In this document: piece by piece, positions 1 through 6,970 of the stretch
Numbering within the stretch: position 1 is the first letter of the stretch
How the letters are laid out: each line of letters opens with the position of its first letter
Assembly (NCBI GenBank): GCA_937927435.1
Contig: CALBDW010000041.1
Location: 1 to 8,581 of the forward strand
Direction: 5' to 3'
DNA length: 8,581 nucleotides
Origin: an uncultured Bdellovibrionales bacterium
GTDB taxonomy: Bacteria > Bdellovibrionota > Bdellovibrionia > Bdellovibrionales > JAMPXM01
Position numbers and translations under genes: made by a program
The notes under the pieces: model-generated
The model's input: the letters and a program-made list of their open reading frames with translations, nothing else
What the model was told of the DNA's origin: nothing
The model's database searches: none

Positions 1-213
1 GTGCCTCCCGAGGAGCCTGGCACGAAACCTCACCACGCCATATGACGGAGAGGGAGCTTATAAACATGGCAAAAAAGGGCACTGAGTCGCGTTTCTAACA
101 GGGCCTACGACTACCGATTTGTTGGTAAACTAAAAATTCCGCAGCGATATCCATAGCTTAATGCATGCACTCGCAATCTTGCCGATGCACTAATCTTGCA
201 GTACAGGAATTCG
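1..213. other. 5' flank of the barrel-protein gene; no supported gene
   Basis: No gene can be supported here. Two + frames are open from the window edge: one stops with TAA at 96-98 and another with TGA at 83-85. Either could be the last codons of a gene lying mostly outside the window, but neither tail is recognisable. A GAGGGAG-like stretch followed by ATG at 66 would encode only 10 residues. The minus strand is interrupted by stops in this interval. A TTGGTA at 122-127 lies 18 bases before a poor GATATC at 146-151; this is the best promoter-like pair I can see for the downstream gene, and it is weak. Confidence 0.4.
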
Positions 214-1728
214 ATGCGGAAAATTTTGATCATTTTCTCTCAGATTTCGGCCAGTTGCGGCCGTGCAGCCCGGTCGCTACCGGTTATTGGGGTGGCTTTG
301 GCGGTCTTTTTTTCGGCTGCTGGAGCTCAAGCCCAAACCGCATCGCCGCGGACGTCTCTCACGCATCAAATCGAACAGAATCAGTGGAAGTCCAAATTCA
401 ATTTGGGCCTCGGTCACGAATCTCTCGTATCAGGGAAGTCGGATGTCGGAGCGCAAACACACGACGAACGGGCTTATTTCGGCTTGAGCCTGAAATCTCC
501 CGAACAAAACCGCGTCCAGTTCGGTGCCACGGGAACCTTTGGAGCTCCACTGTCTCATGATCCGAAGACCTCGGGTCGGGAATATTTGATTGAAGTTCCC
601 GAATTTTTCTTAAAGTGGGTGGACGCTCCGCTCGGCGACGCGCACACCATCGTTACTCTCGGAAGAAAACTCGAAGCGTGGAGCGATCTTGATTCGGAAT
701 GGACGCTCGGTCTTTGGCAGCCACTGAACCGCTTCGATGGCGCGCGACCCACGGAACAAGGGCTCACAGGCGCCTTTATCGGGCATCAAGCAAACGGATT
801 CCGCGCGGTGCTTTTTGCGAGCCCCATTTTCATTCCCGAACAAGGACCGGCTTATGAACTCGTCGACGGGCGTTTCCGCGCGAAAAACCCCTGGTTTGCA
901 CCGCCGACGGATACGCTGATCGTGCTCAATCGGGAGAACGCGATTCACTACGATCTCAACGTGCCTTCGGTACAATCGGTTGTTAATCATGCGTCGGTCG
1001 GAGGACTTCTGCGTTTTGGAGAGGGGCCGGACAAGGCCGGTCCAACGGTCCAACTGGCGTACGCGCACAAGCCTCGTAATGAGTTGTCGCTACCCTATGA
1101 CGGATACGTCGACATGAAGCAGGCGTATGTTCACGTGAATCCGCGCGTGGTCTACCACGATGTCTTTGCCTTCGACTCTTTCTATAACTTCGGGAACTGG
1201 CGGGCCGGCGTTTCGCTCTTAAGTGAGCTTCCGGCTGCGGATGGGCAGGTGCCCGCGAACTTCACGGGCCAGCTTTTGGGGCCCATGATCTTTGTGAGCC
1301 CTTCGGTCGAAGTGCGTGCTTTCCCTTCGCGCTTCTGGGGGCCGAAGCTGAAGCTTGCTTGGCTTGATTCGTACGAAGAAGGGACGAAAATGGTTGGCCC
1401 TCTTGCAACGAGCGACGAGAGCCCCTTTGGCTCGCGTTCGATGTTCCGGCGGGCTCTCAAATTCGAAGCGGCGTCGACTCTGTACCGCAGCTCCGGCTGG
1501 GAGATCGATCAAAGAGTCAAATGGATTGAGGAAGTTGCGGAGCAAGGCCGTATGGTCATGTTCGACCTTGGGGTTTCGGTGCAGGAAGCTTGGCGTTTGG
1601 CCGTCTATGCGGATCTCTTGCAAAGCCGTCAGCCTGAGGACGTGAATCCGGGATTTATCAGCCGCTTCCGCGGTAACGATCTGATCGGCGCGCGCCTTTC
1701 CGTGCAGACGGGTTCGCTGGGCTGGTGA
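214..1728 (+). CDS. Predicted outer-membrane beta-barrel (porin-like) protein, 504 aa
   Basis: A secreted protein of unassigned family that most likely forms a beta-barrel in the outer membrane. The ATG at 214 is chosen because AGGA (205-208) sits 5 nt upstream; an in-frame TTG at 196 would add six residues without a better ribosome site. Residues 1-40 form a long signal peptide: a basic start, a hydrophobic core around 23-37, then AQA before Gln41. The mature part is rich in alternating polar/hydrophobic stretches with aromatic girdle residues. It contains a distinctive segment near 148-176 (LGRKLEAWSDLDSEW followed by LGLWQPLNRFDG) and ends in an aromatic residue (Trp504), as outer-membrane proteins commonly do. 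Substrate and family are not evident; a transporter or channel role is inference. It converges with yjbQ, with one base between the stop codons. Confidence 0.75.
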   Translation: MRKILIIFSQISASCGRAARSLPVIGVALAVFFSAAGAQAQTASPRTSLTHQIEQNQWKSKFNLGLGHESLVSGKSDVGAQTHDERAYFGLSLKSPEQNRVQFGATGTFGAPLSHDPKTSGREYLIEVPEFFLKWVDAPLGDAHTIVTLGRKLEAWSDLDSEWTLGLWQPLNRFDGARPTEQGLTGAFIGHQANGFRAVLFASPIFIPEQGPAYELVDGRFRAKNPWFAPPTDTLIVLNRENAIHYDLNVPSVQSVVNHASVGGLLRFGEGPDKAGPTVQLAYAHKPRNELSLPYDGYVDMKQAYVHVNPRVVYHDVFAFDSFYNFGNWRAGVSLLSELPAADGQVPANFTGQLLGPMIFVSPSVEVRAFPSRFWGPKLKLAWLDSYEEGTKMVGPLATSDESPFGSRSMFRRALKFEAASTLYRSSGWEIDQRVKWIEEVAEQGRMVMFDLGVSVQEAWRLAVYADLLQSRQPEDVNPGFISRFRGNDLIGARLSVQTGSLGW

Positions 1729-1729
1729 T

Positions 1730-2149
1730 TCACCAAAGCAAGGTGAGAACGAGTTTCCGCCGGTGCGAATCACGCCGGTGTTCCCAAAGATAGATTCCCT
1801 GCCAGGTTCCCATTTCAAGGCGGGTTCCATTGACCGGAATCGTGAGTGAAGTCGGCGTGAGCGCCGCCTTCATATGCGAAACCGTGTCGTCGGGGCCCTC
1901 ATCGACGTGTCGGTGCCAGGCCTGGTTTTCAGGCGCCAAACGATTGATGAACTCGTCGAGATCGGTGCGCGCCGAAGGCGACGCGTTCTCTTGGATCAAA
2001 AGCGAAGCCGATGTGTGCTTAATGAAAATATGGAGAAGACCAGGTCCCGTGTTTTGGAAACGCGCGAGAGCGTCGCTCACTTCGCGCGTGATCAAGTGGA
2101 GACCTTGACGTTTGGTCTCAATGACGATCTCAGTCCGTTGCACCGGCAT
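1730..2149 (-). CDS. yjbQ: YjbQ-family protein (UPF0047; secondary thiamine-phosphate synthase type), 139 aa
   Basis: A small cytosolic enzyme of the YjbQ/UPF0047 family. E. coli YjbQ has weak thiamine-phosphate synthase activity, but the true physiological role is unsettled. Family motifs are all present: HTSASLLIQEN at 45-55, HVDEGPDDTVSHMKAAL at 81-97, and GTWQGIYLWEHR at 114-125. The histidines and acidic residues of these motifs line the presumed metal/active site. Length matches the usual 135-140 residues. The frame stays open upstream to 2260, but that extension lies inside the protease gene and does not look like the family, so the ATG at 2149 is used. This start follows the protease stop by one base (TGATATG), with only a weak GAGA upstream, so translation is probably coupled to the protease. 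Confidence 0.93.
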   Translation of the reverse strand: MPVQRTEIVIETKRQGLHLITREVSDALARFQNTGPGLLHIFIKHTSASLLIQENASPSARTDLDEFINRLAPENQAWHRHVDEGPDDTVSHMKAALTPTSLTIPVNGTRLEMGTWQGIYLWEHRRDSHRRKLVLTLLW

Positions 2150-2150
2150 A

Positions 2151-3806
2151 TCAATATCTCGGAGGAGGCAAACGCAAGATACCACATTGAGAACCCAGCG
2201 GAGGCTGTGGTGCGCCGGGCGCAAACGGGCAAACGCGTTGTCCGCGCGGAGTTTCCACAACCTCGACCAGGCCGTTCGTCGTTAAATACGGTTGGTTCGA
2301 CCGGGGCAGAACAGCGAACCCGCTTCTGCCCGCGACCAGCATATCGTCGGGATAGACTCTCTGCAGACCGACTTCGGCGAACGGGTCGACGCCGACGAAA
2401 ACTTTCGGACCTGCGCTCGTTTGCACGACCATCGCTCCGATTTGGAAGAAAGGCATCAGAACTTCCGGAGTCTGGAAAGGCAGAGCCGTCGGCACGAAGC
2501 AGCCCGGACCCGTCGGCCAGAAGCCAAGCATCTCGAGGGGAAGGCCATGACCGAACGCGGAGTCGGTGCGGCCGCCGCCTAAAGCGCGAACCAAATCGTC
2601 GCGATTGAGTTCGTTCTTCATAGACTTCAAGACCACCGCCGCGGCCGCGGCGAAGGCCGCCGAGTTCGAAGTACCGAGATATTGTTCGCCGTTGTTGAGA
2701 ATGATGAGAGAGGAGGATTTCAGTTCCGGCTTGCGCATTTTCGCCGAACTCGAGCTGCGTTCGGAATCGAGCGCGCCGACCGTGATTGCGTTTGGATTAT
2801 CCGCCGGCGGTAAAAGAGTTTCTCCAGTGGTGACGTCGAGGAGCTGGATGTTTTCGCCGCTTACAGTAAAGCGTAAGAAGTCGCGATTCGCCTTGAAGTT
2901 ATTCGAGCGTATTTTCGCGCGTAGGTAATAAAGCCCCGGGTCGAGTTCGACGCGGATGAATTCGCGCGGATAGAGAGACGCTCCAGGGGGAGGAGGATTG
3001 GGAATCGACTTCATTTGCTGGAAGCCGGAGCTCGCGATGATGCGGAGGGTGTCGTCCGTCAAAATGAGATCGAGGTCCTTATCGGTCCCTTCGTTGACGT
3101 CGTCTTTAAAGTCGTTCCAGCTGAGCACCGCGCGCAACGCGCACTTTTCGTTCGGCTTAATGGGCGCGCAGCGAACGCGGACGCTGTCGTTCGGTCCCGG
3201 AAGCGCAACCCACTTGTCGCGCGACTCTTTGATCGGAGCTTTGAACGTACCGTTGGCGAAGTTTCCGGCGGCGTTGATCCATATCACGCCGTTTTCGGTC
3301 GCGTGGTTGACGAGTGCGTTGATGAAGCCTCGGCCGTCGCCGTTTCCACCGTATTCCCAAACTTGAGAGTAAAGCACGATGTCGACGCCTGAGGCGATCG
3401 CGTCGTTCACCGCCGACTCGAAATTCGTGTAGCCGAAGGCCGAATAGAGATGGAGGTCGTATTTGATGTAAGGTGTATGGCTTAGGAGACCGGCGATGAT
3501 TTGGGCCATGAAGAGGCCGTGGCTCTCTTCACTTTCGGGATCCACCGGAACGGGACCGGGGTGAAAGACGGTTCTTTTTGGGAGTGTTTTGCCGATCTCG
3601 TTTTTGTAACCGCGGAACCCGTTGTCGAGAATGGCAATCTTGACTCTGTGACGGCCTTGAACGTCCTCGTAACGGGGGAAGCCCAAGCGTCCAGCGATGT
3701 CGTGAATGTTCTGAAAAGGGGGCGTCAGACCGAAAGCGATTGTCGAGGTCAGTAGGGCACAGAAGACCAGAGCCCAAACTACGACCAACAAGATACGAGT
3801 CGGCAT
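2151..3806 (-). CDS. Secreted subtilisin-like serine protease (peptidase S8), 551 aa
   Basis: An exported S8 family endopeptidase. The ATG at 3806 is preceded by AGGAG (3816-3812) at 5 nt; an ATG at 3821 in frame would put this ribosome site inside the gene. Residues 1-26 are a signal peptide (hydrophobic VVVWALVFCALL). The catalytic triad is visible: Asp61 (AILDNGF), His96 (ESHGLFMAQIIAG) and Ser380 (GTSNSAAF), with oxyanion Asn182 in NAAGN. Asp61 lies so close to the signal peptide that there is no room for an I9 propeptide. Residues about 225-317 look like a nested PPC-type beta-sandwich (LSWNDF, DLDLILTDD, REFIRVELDPGLYYLRAKI) between Asn182 and Ser380. After about 430 comes an unassigned, proline-rich region with Cys436, 526 and 541. 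The motif around Ser380 departs from the usual GTSMAAP but keeps the nucleophile, so activity is plausible. Target unknown. Confidence 0.92.
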   Translation of the reverse strand: MPTRILLVVVWALVFCALLTSTIAFGLTPPFQNIHDIAGRLGFPRYEDVQGRHRVKIAILDNGFRGYKNEIGKTLPKRTVFHPGPVPVDPESEESHGLFMAQIIAGLLSHTPYIKYDLHLYSAFGYTNFESAVNDAIASGVDIVLYSQVWEYGGNGDGRGFINALVNHATENGVIWINAAGNFANGTFKAPIKESRDKWVALPGPNDSVRVRCAPIKPNEKCALRAVLSWNDFKDDVNEGTDKDLDLILTDDTLRIIASSGFQQMKSIPNPPPPGASLYPREFIRVELDPGLYYLRAKIRSNNFKANRDFLRFTVSGENIQLLDVTTGETLLPPADNPNAITVGALDSERSSSSAKMRKPELKSSSLIILNNGEQYLGTSNSAAFAAAAAVVLKSMKNELNRDDLVRALGGGRTDSAFGHGLPLEMLGFWPTGPGCFVPTALPFQTPEVLMPFFQIGAMVVQTSAGPKVFVGVDPFAEVGLQRVYPDDMLVAGRSGFAVLPRSNQPYLTTNGLVEVVETPRGQRVCPFAPGAPQPPLGSQCGILRLPPPRY

Positions 3807-3897
3807 TTTCACTCCTCTCATGAGTCCCGAAGAAACCTGGAGTCAGCTGAAGGAAGTGCCTGAAGGGGGGAAAAATGGGAAGAATTAGACGCCGGGT

Positions 3898-3931
3898 AAA
3901 AAAAATGCCGACCTTTTGAGGGCCGGCATTT
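3898..3931 (-). terminator. Intrinsic terminator after the Tyr-rich protein gene
   Basis: Read on the minus strand, an 11-bp stem (3931-3921 with 3913-3903) closes a 7-base loop (CTCAAAA). It is followed by a run of eight T (3905-3898) that overlaps the stem foot. One pair is G-U on this strand but would be an A-C mismatch on the other, so it is built for minus-strand transcription. It lies 34 bases after the stop of the Tyr-rich gene and before the protease start, which argues that the protease is transcribed from its own promoter. Confidence 0.88.
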
Positions 3932-3954
3932 GAAAAATCGATAACTCGTTCCGA

Positions 3955-3969
3955 CTGAACCGGGTTCAG
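3955..3969. repeat. Short palindrome at the stop of the Tyr-rich gene
   Basis: CTGAACC and GGTTCAG form a 7-bp inverted repeat around a single central G, and it includes the stop codon of the Tyr-rich gene. It may be a minor RNA hairpin ahead of the main terminator, or chance. Confidence 0.4.
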
Positions 3970-4418
3970 CGCCAGTACGGCCAAACGTAGTAAGAGTAGT
4001 AATAACCGTAGTAATAGTAGGTGTAGGTGAGAGCGTAGCTGTAGGTGTAACCGTAGTAGTAATAAGTCGGATAGTAGTAATAGCCGAACGGTCTGCACCA
4101 GAAGTACCAAGACGAAGTCGAGCTGTCTTGGTCGAGTTCGCTCTTAACAAGTTCGCCCTCTTTCGTGAGTTTCTTGAATTGGGCGTCAGCCAGCGCTTTT
4201 TTGGTGGCTACGTCTGCCGTAAGAAGCTGATTGGATTCGAAGACTTCCGCTTCTTGAGTGTCAGCTTTCACGCGAACCACGACCGTGCGCGGAAGATCTT
4301 TGGCGAGAGCGACTTGTTCGATGGAAACAGGTGTTTCCTTGTCGAGTTCGTGAGCTTGTGCGGAAAACGCACTCAAAGCCAAGACCAGAGCGCCGATGGC
4401 AAGAATATGGAAACGCAT
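3966..4418 (-). CDS. Secreted protein with tyrosine-rich C-terminal tail, 150 aa
   Basis: I do not recognise a family. Residues 1-22 are a clear signal peptide ending AQA before His23, so the protein is exported. Residues about 23-100 are charged and probably helical, rich in Lys, Glu, Ala and Val. From 104 to the end the composition changes abruptly: residues 113-150 hold 22 tyrosines in 38 positions, in clusters of three or four separated by Gly, Thr, Pro and Ser, ending in WPYWR. The only cysteine in the mature protein is Cys108, at the boundary. The start ATG has GGGGG about 5 nt upstream. A strong terminator follows, so the gene is probably monocistronic. Tyr-rich tails can support stacking, surface adhesion or oxidative cross-linking; any of these is inference here. 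Many tyrosine codons make the DNA locally repetitive. Confidence 0.85.
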   Translation of the reverse strand: MRFHILAIGALVLALSAFSAQAHELDKETPVSIEQVALAKDLPRTVVVRVKADTQEAEVFESNQLLTADVATKKALADAQFKKLTKEGELVKSELDQDSSTSSWYFWCRPFGYYYYPTYYYYGYTYSYALTYTYYYYGYYYSYYVWPYWR

Positions 4419-4445
4419 GGTACCCCCATATAAAAAAGGTTCAGG
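4419..4445. promoter_or_regulatory. Divergent intergenic start; possible + strand -10 box
   Basis: This short stretch separates the start of the Tyr-rich gene (minus) from the possible small ORF (plus). TATAAA at 4429-4434 on the + strand is one base off a consensus sigma-70 -10 hexamer, but no good -35 lies 16-18 bases upstream. Transcription from it would begin only a few bases before the ATG at 4446. On the minus strand a TTGATA (4476-4471) resembles a -35 element for the Tyr-rich gene, without a convincing -10. AAGG at 4436-4439 is a ribosome-site candidate for the ATG at 4446. Confidence 0.25.
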
Positions 4446-4562
4446 ATGATGAAATCACCGCCGCCTGTGCTATCAATTTGGGCAGTTGGTCTCAAGGATT
4501 TTCTTATTCCCGCCGCTGCTTACGCGCGGTATGGCTATGGGGTTAAGAGCGGTTTCTCTTGA
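4446..4562 (+). CDS. Possible small protein or leader ORF, 38 aa, overlapping the methyltransferase start
   Basis: A short open frame starting ATG ATG AAA at 4446, with AAGG at 4436-4439 six bases upstream. It begins MMKSPPPVLSIWAV, continues through a short hydrophobic stretch (FLIPAAAYA, 19-27) and ends in a Tyr/Gly-containing tail. No family is recognised. Its TGA (4560-4562) overlaps the TTG start of the next gene in the 4-nt sequence TTGA, a layout typical of translational coupling. In favour: ribosome site, clean overlap and protein-like composition. Against: if real, it leaves only 27 nt to the divergent Tyr-rich gene, so that gene's promoter would lie inside this ORF. An open frame this short could also arise by chance. 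Confidence 0.35.
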   Translation: MMKSPPPVLSIWAVGLKDFLIPAAAYARYGYGVKSGFS

Positions 4563-5758
4563 AATCGAAAGGGTTTACTGACGTGCGCCACGACCGAGGA
4601 GAGCAAACAGTACAAACGGCAGGCGGCGAGGTTTTTGAGTTTTTTCTTGTCGTGACTCCGGGGCTGGAGTCCATCGCCGCGTGGGAACTGGAGCAATGGC
4701 TTCCGGGGTGTGAAGCGCGCGTGGAAAGGGGAGGGCTCACGCTGCAACTACCGCTCGCGACCGGCTTTTCACTGAACAGAAAGCTCAAAGTCCCGACGCG
4801 CATCTTGATCCGTTTGGCGGAGTTTCCGTGCCGGGAATTCCCCAAGCTCTTTCGAAAAGTTTCGACATTTCCGTGGGAAGAGTGGGTTCAGGAACCTGTC
4901 GAGTTCAGCGCGAGTTCGCACCGTTCGCGTTTACGTATCAAACGAGGAATTGAAGAGACATGTCGCGACGCTTTTTGCGCCCGGTTCAAGAAGAAGGGAC
5001 TTGCGCTTAAGGAACCGGTGGATGTTGAAGACGCAGTTTGCGCTCTCGTGCGGTTCAATGAAGATCTCTGCACGGTGAGCTTGGATACTTCGGGAAAGCT
5101 TCTTCATAAACGCGGTTTTAAGGACTTCACGACGGAAGCGCCGATCCGCGAAACGATGGCCGCCGCGGTTTTACTTTTGCTCGAGAAAACGGCGTTGGAA
5201 TTGGGGCTTTCATTCCCGGTCGAATTTATGGACCCGATGTGCGGAAGCGGAACGTTTCTTATCGAGGGGGTGAACCTGGAACGTTCGCTCCACAAACGCC
5301 CGTTCGCCTTCGAGCGGTTTGTGAAGGCATCCGAAGCCGAAAAGGAACCGGAAGTGCGACGCAGAACGCCCTTGTTTTCGTCGCTCATCGGATTTGAAGC
5401 GGACTCGAAGGCGAGTGTGGTCGCGGAGAAAAATCTCAGCGTGCTTGGACATGGGGTCTCCGTTGTCACGCAAGACATATTTAAAGCCGGGGAGTTAGAG
5501 CCGGAGACCAGGCGCTGGGTCGCGACGAATCCACCCTACGGTGAACGTTTGAAGATCAGAGGACCTCTCGCAAAGTATTACGAAGAGTTGTTTGAGGCCG
5601 TTGAGCGGGTTGTAAGGCCCGAGCTTGCGGCTTTTGTTTTGCCGCTTAAAGTCGGGCCGGAACGTCTCAGAGTTCCCAGGAACTGGCGTGTGGTGACGTC
5701 GGTCCGTTTTTCAAACGGGGGCATTCCGGTGGCGGCCTGCGTGTTCCATCGGCGATAA
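4559..5758 (+). CDS. THUMP-domain SAM-dependent RNA methyltransferase (RlmL/YpsC type), 399 aa
   Basis: A cytosolic RNA methyltransferase that probably makes N2-methylguanosine in 23S rRNA, by family analogy with the N-terminal half of E. coli RlmL and with B. subtilis YpsC. Residues about 27-175 form the N-terminal ferredoxin-like and THUMP RNA-binding part, beginning FEFFLVVTPGLESIAAWEL. Then come LHKRGFKDFTTEAPIRETMAA (182-202, split here by wording only), the SAM-binding motif DPMCGSGTFLIEG (225-237), the acidic residue of GFEAD (Glu280) and the catalytic NPPYGERL (324-331). Length fits stand-alone members; the second RlmK-like methyltransferase domain of E. coli RlmL is absent. The start is TTG 4559, since an in-frame TAA at 4544 excludes longer forms. 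GTG at 4583 is an alternative. TTG overlaps the stop of a possible small ORF (TTGA). The exact target base is not readable from sequence. Confidence 0.9.
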   Translation: MKSKGFTDVRHDRGEQTVQTAGGEVFEFFLVVTPGLESIAAWELEQWLPGCEARVERGGLTLQLPLATGFSLNRKLKVPTRILIRLAEFPCREFPKLFRKVSTFPWEEWVQEPVEFSASSHRSRLRIKRGIEETCRDAFCARFKKKGLALKEPVDVEDAVCALVRFNEDLCTVSLDTSGKLLHKRGFKDFTTEAPIRETMAAAVLLLLEKTALELGLSFPVEFMDPMCGSGTFLIEGVNLERSLHKRPFAFERFVKASEAEKEPEVRRRTPLFSSLIGFEADSKASVVAEKNLSVLGHGVSVVTQDIFKAGELEPETRRWVATNPPYGERLKIRGPLAKYYEELFEAVERVVRPELAAFVLPLKVGPERLRVPRNWRVVTSVRFSNGGIPVAACVFHRR

Positions 5759-5887
5759 TCGCCAACAAAACTTCACATATCGAAGCAGTATTTTTGCTTT
5801 ACGGAAACACTGGCGGGTCAAGATGGACCCAGATGCGGCTTTTTGTCTAAAACGCCAGCCTCCGAGCGTACCTGCGTGGGAGGGTTT
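5759..5887 (+). other. Intergenic region between methyltransferase and lipoprotein genes
   Basis: Two weak hairpins are visible: AAGCA (5783-5787) with TGCTT (5795-5799), and a 5-bp GGGTC/GACCC pair near 5817-5830. Neither has a proper U-run directly after it, so neither is called as a terminator. GGGAGGG at 5878-5884 is the ribosome site of the lipoprotein gene. No clear promoter is seen, so co-transcription of the two genes remains possible. Confidence 0.4.
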
Positions 5888-6970
5888 ATGGTGGTGCATA
5901 AGTTAATCCGCGTCGTCATCGGTTTAGCCGCCTTTGTTCTGGTTTTCGTCGTTGGAGCTTGTTCGGATGGAACGCATGACGAAACGACGGTCGTCCCGCC
6001 GGCGCGCGATACGAGAACGCCGGAAACGCAAAGCTCGGCTGTCTACGACGAAGTGAAACTGGAGTTGGCGCGTCACGCACTTCTTCAATTCCATCGCGTG
6101 GTGAATGACTTGAATTTTACGTTGAGCCACCAGTTGGATGAGCGCATGGCGATTTCAAACGAGTCGGATGCGCTCATTTTCGGATGCCGTTTGATTAATA
6201 AGATCAGTCCGCCGTTCAAGCGCGACTTCGATGCGAGTGTCGAAGAGTTGAGGGTTCATTACGTCAAATGCGAGCCCAATCCGCTGACGGCGGCAGGCCT
6301 CATGGCGGCGACGATGAGCGGGCAGTCGGCGCACACGATCGTTTACGATAAGCCGTATCCGCGCGCAGGTGCTCCTGAACTGAAGCTCGGCTATCCGGTT
6401 TACGTCGGCCAAAGAACGGGACCTCTGAACATCATGTTGAACCATGCTTCGGGCTTTCAAACGCGCATCGCCCGTATCGCCAGGGTTTCGGCCAACAGAG
6501 TGGAAGACTCCGAGACCGAATCCGTATTCCGGCTCTCGGGCGAGATCACCGATGTTTACTCGCAAGAGCGGCCGAATGGGGCAAAGAACGGACGTGTGCT
6601 CGTTGAACTCGGCGACGTGCTGGTGAGGATTTCGAAGCACACGCGTCGGGTTGTTTCTCTCAAAATAGGCTTGTTCACCCTGAAAGCGCGGCCCGAAGGA
6701 ATCCAGCTCGCGTCGCTGTGGAACTGGCGTTCCTGGCAAGACGAAAGCGTCGAAATCGTCATCGTTGTTCCCGAAGTTCTTTCGCCGACAGAGTCGGCGT
6801 GCGAGCCTATCCCCGGGAAGTTCCAGATTTACGTTGGGGGTAACATCATGGGGGCGCTCAGTGTCGCTGACGGCAAGATCGCTTTTGAGGAGCAAGAGGC
6901 GGCGGATTTCAGGCTTTGCGAAAGCGAAGAAGAGGTTTTCTATAACGGCGAATTCGAGCGGATTTTTTAG
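5888..6970 (+). CDS. Lipoprotein of unknown function, 360 aa
   Basis: A predicted lipid-anchored envelope protein; I do not recognise the family. The ATG at 5888 follows GGGAGGG (5878-5884). The frame extends upstream to a TTG at 5843, but that would bury the signal sequence behind polar residues. Residues 1-24 are a lipoprotein signal with a basic start, a long hydrophobic core and a lipobox VGA before Cys25. Ser26-Asp27 follow; in E. coli an Asp directly at +2 retains proteins in the inner membrane, but here +2 is Ser, suggesting outer-membrane sorting if the same rule holds. A Thr/Pro-rich linker (about 28-50) precedes a mixed helical and beta region. Cys100, 128, 305 and 344 could form two disulfides (100-128 and 305-344, a guess by spacing). 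The last codon overlaps the end of the convergent response-regulator gene. Confidence 0.82.
   Translation: MVVHKLIRVVIGLAAFVLVFVVGACSDGTHDETTVVPPARDTRTPETQSSAVYDEVKLELARHALLQFHRVVNDLNFTLSHQLDERMAISNESDALIFGCRLINKISPPFKRDFDASVEELRVHYVKCEPNPLTAAGLMAATMSGQSAHTIVYDKPYPRAGAPELKLGYPVYVGQRTGPLNIMLNHASGFQTRIARIARVSANRVEDSETESVFRLSGEITDVYSQERPNGAKNGRVLVELGDVLVRISKHTRRVVSLKIGLFTLKARPEGIQLASLWNWRSWQDESVEIVIVVPEVLSPTESACEPIPGKFQIYVGGNIMGALSVADGKIAFEEQEAADFRLCESEEEVFYNGEFERIF

Noticed and set aside
66..98. 10-codon ORF with a GGGAG-like site near the window start
   Set aside because: Too short to support, and it might equally be the tail of an upstream gene in the same frame.
1219..1830. 203-codon minus frame spanning the barrel and yjbQ gene ends
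   Set aside because: Shadow frame crossing the convergent junction, with no recognisable domain.
2150..2260. Longer YjbQ with 37 extra N-terminal residues
   Set aside because: The extension lies within the protease coding sequence and is absent from the usual family length; ATG 2149 gives the standard 139 residues.
1874..2608. 244-codon + strand frame across yjbQ and the protease 3' end
   Set aside because: Very Arg/Ser-rich and antisense to two genes with clear catalytic motifs.
3988..4085. Repeated GTAGTA-like units that could be taken for a tandem repeat or microsatellite
   Set aside because: They are the reverse complement of Tyr codons in the Tyr-rich tail, irregular in spacing, and explained by coding.
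5783..5850. Terminator for the methyltransferase gene
   Set aside because: Both hairpins have only about 5 bp and the T-rich stretches are not placed directly after a stem.
6155..6895. 246-codon open frame on the minus strand inside the lipoprotein gene
   Set aside because: Arg-rich shadow composition with no domain or ribosome site; the + strand frame has a lipobox signal and a good Shine-Dalgarno.
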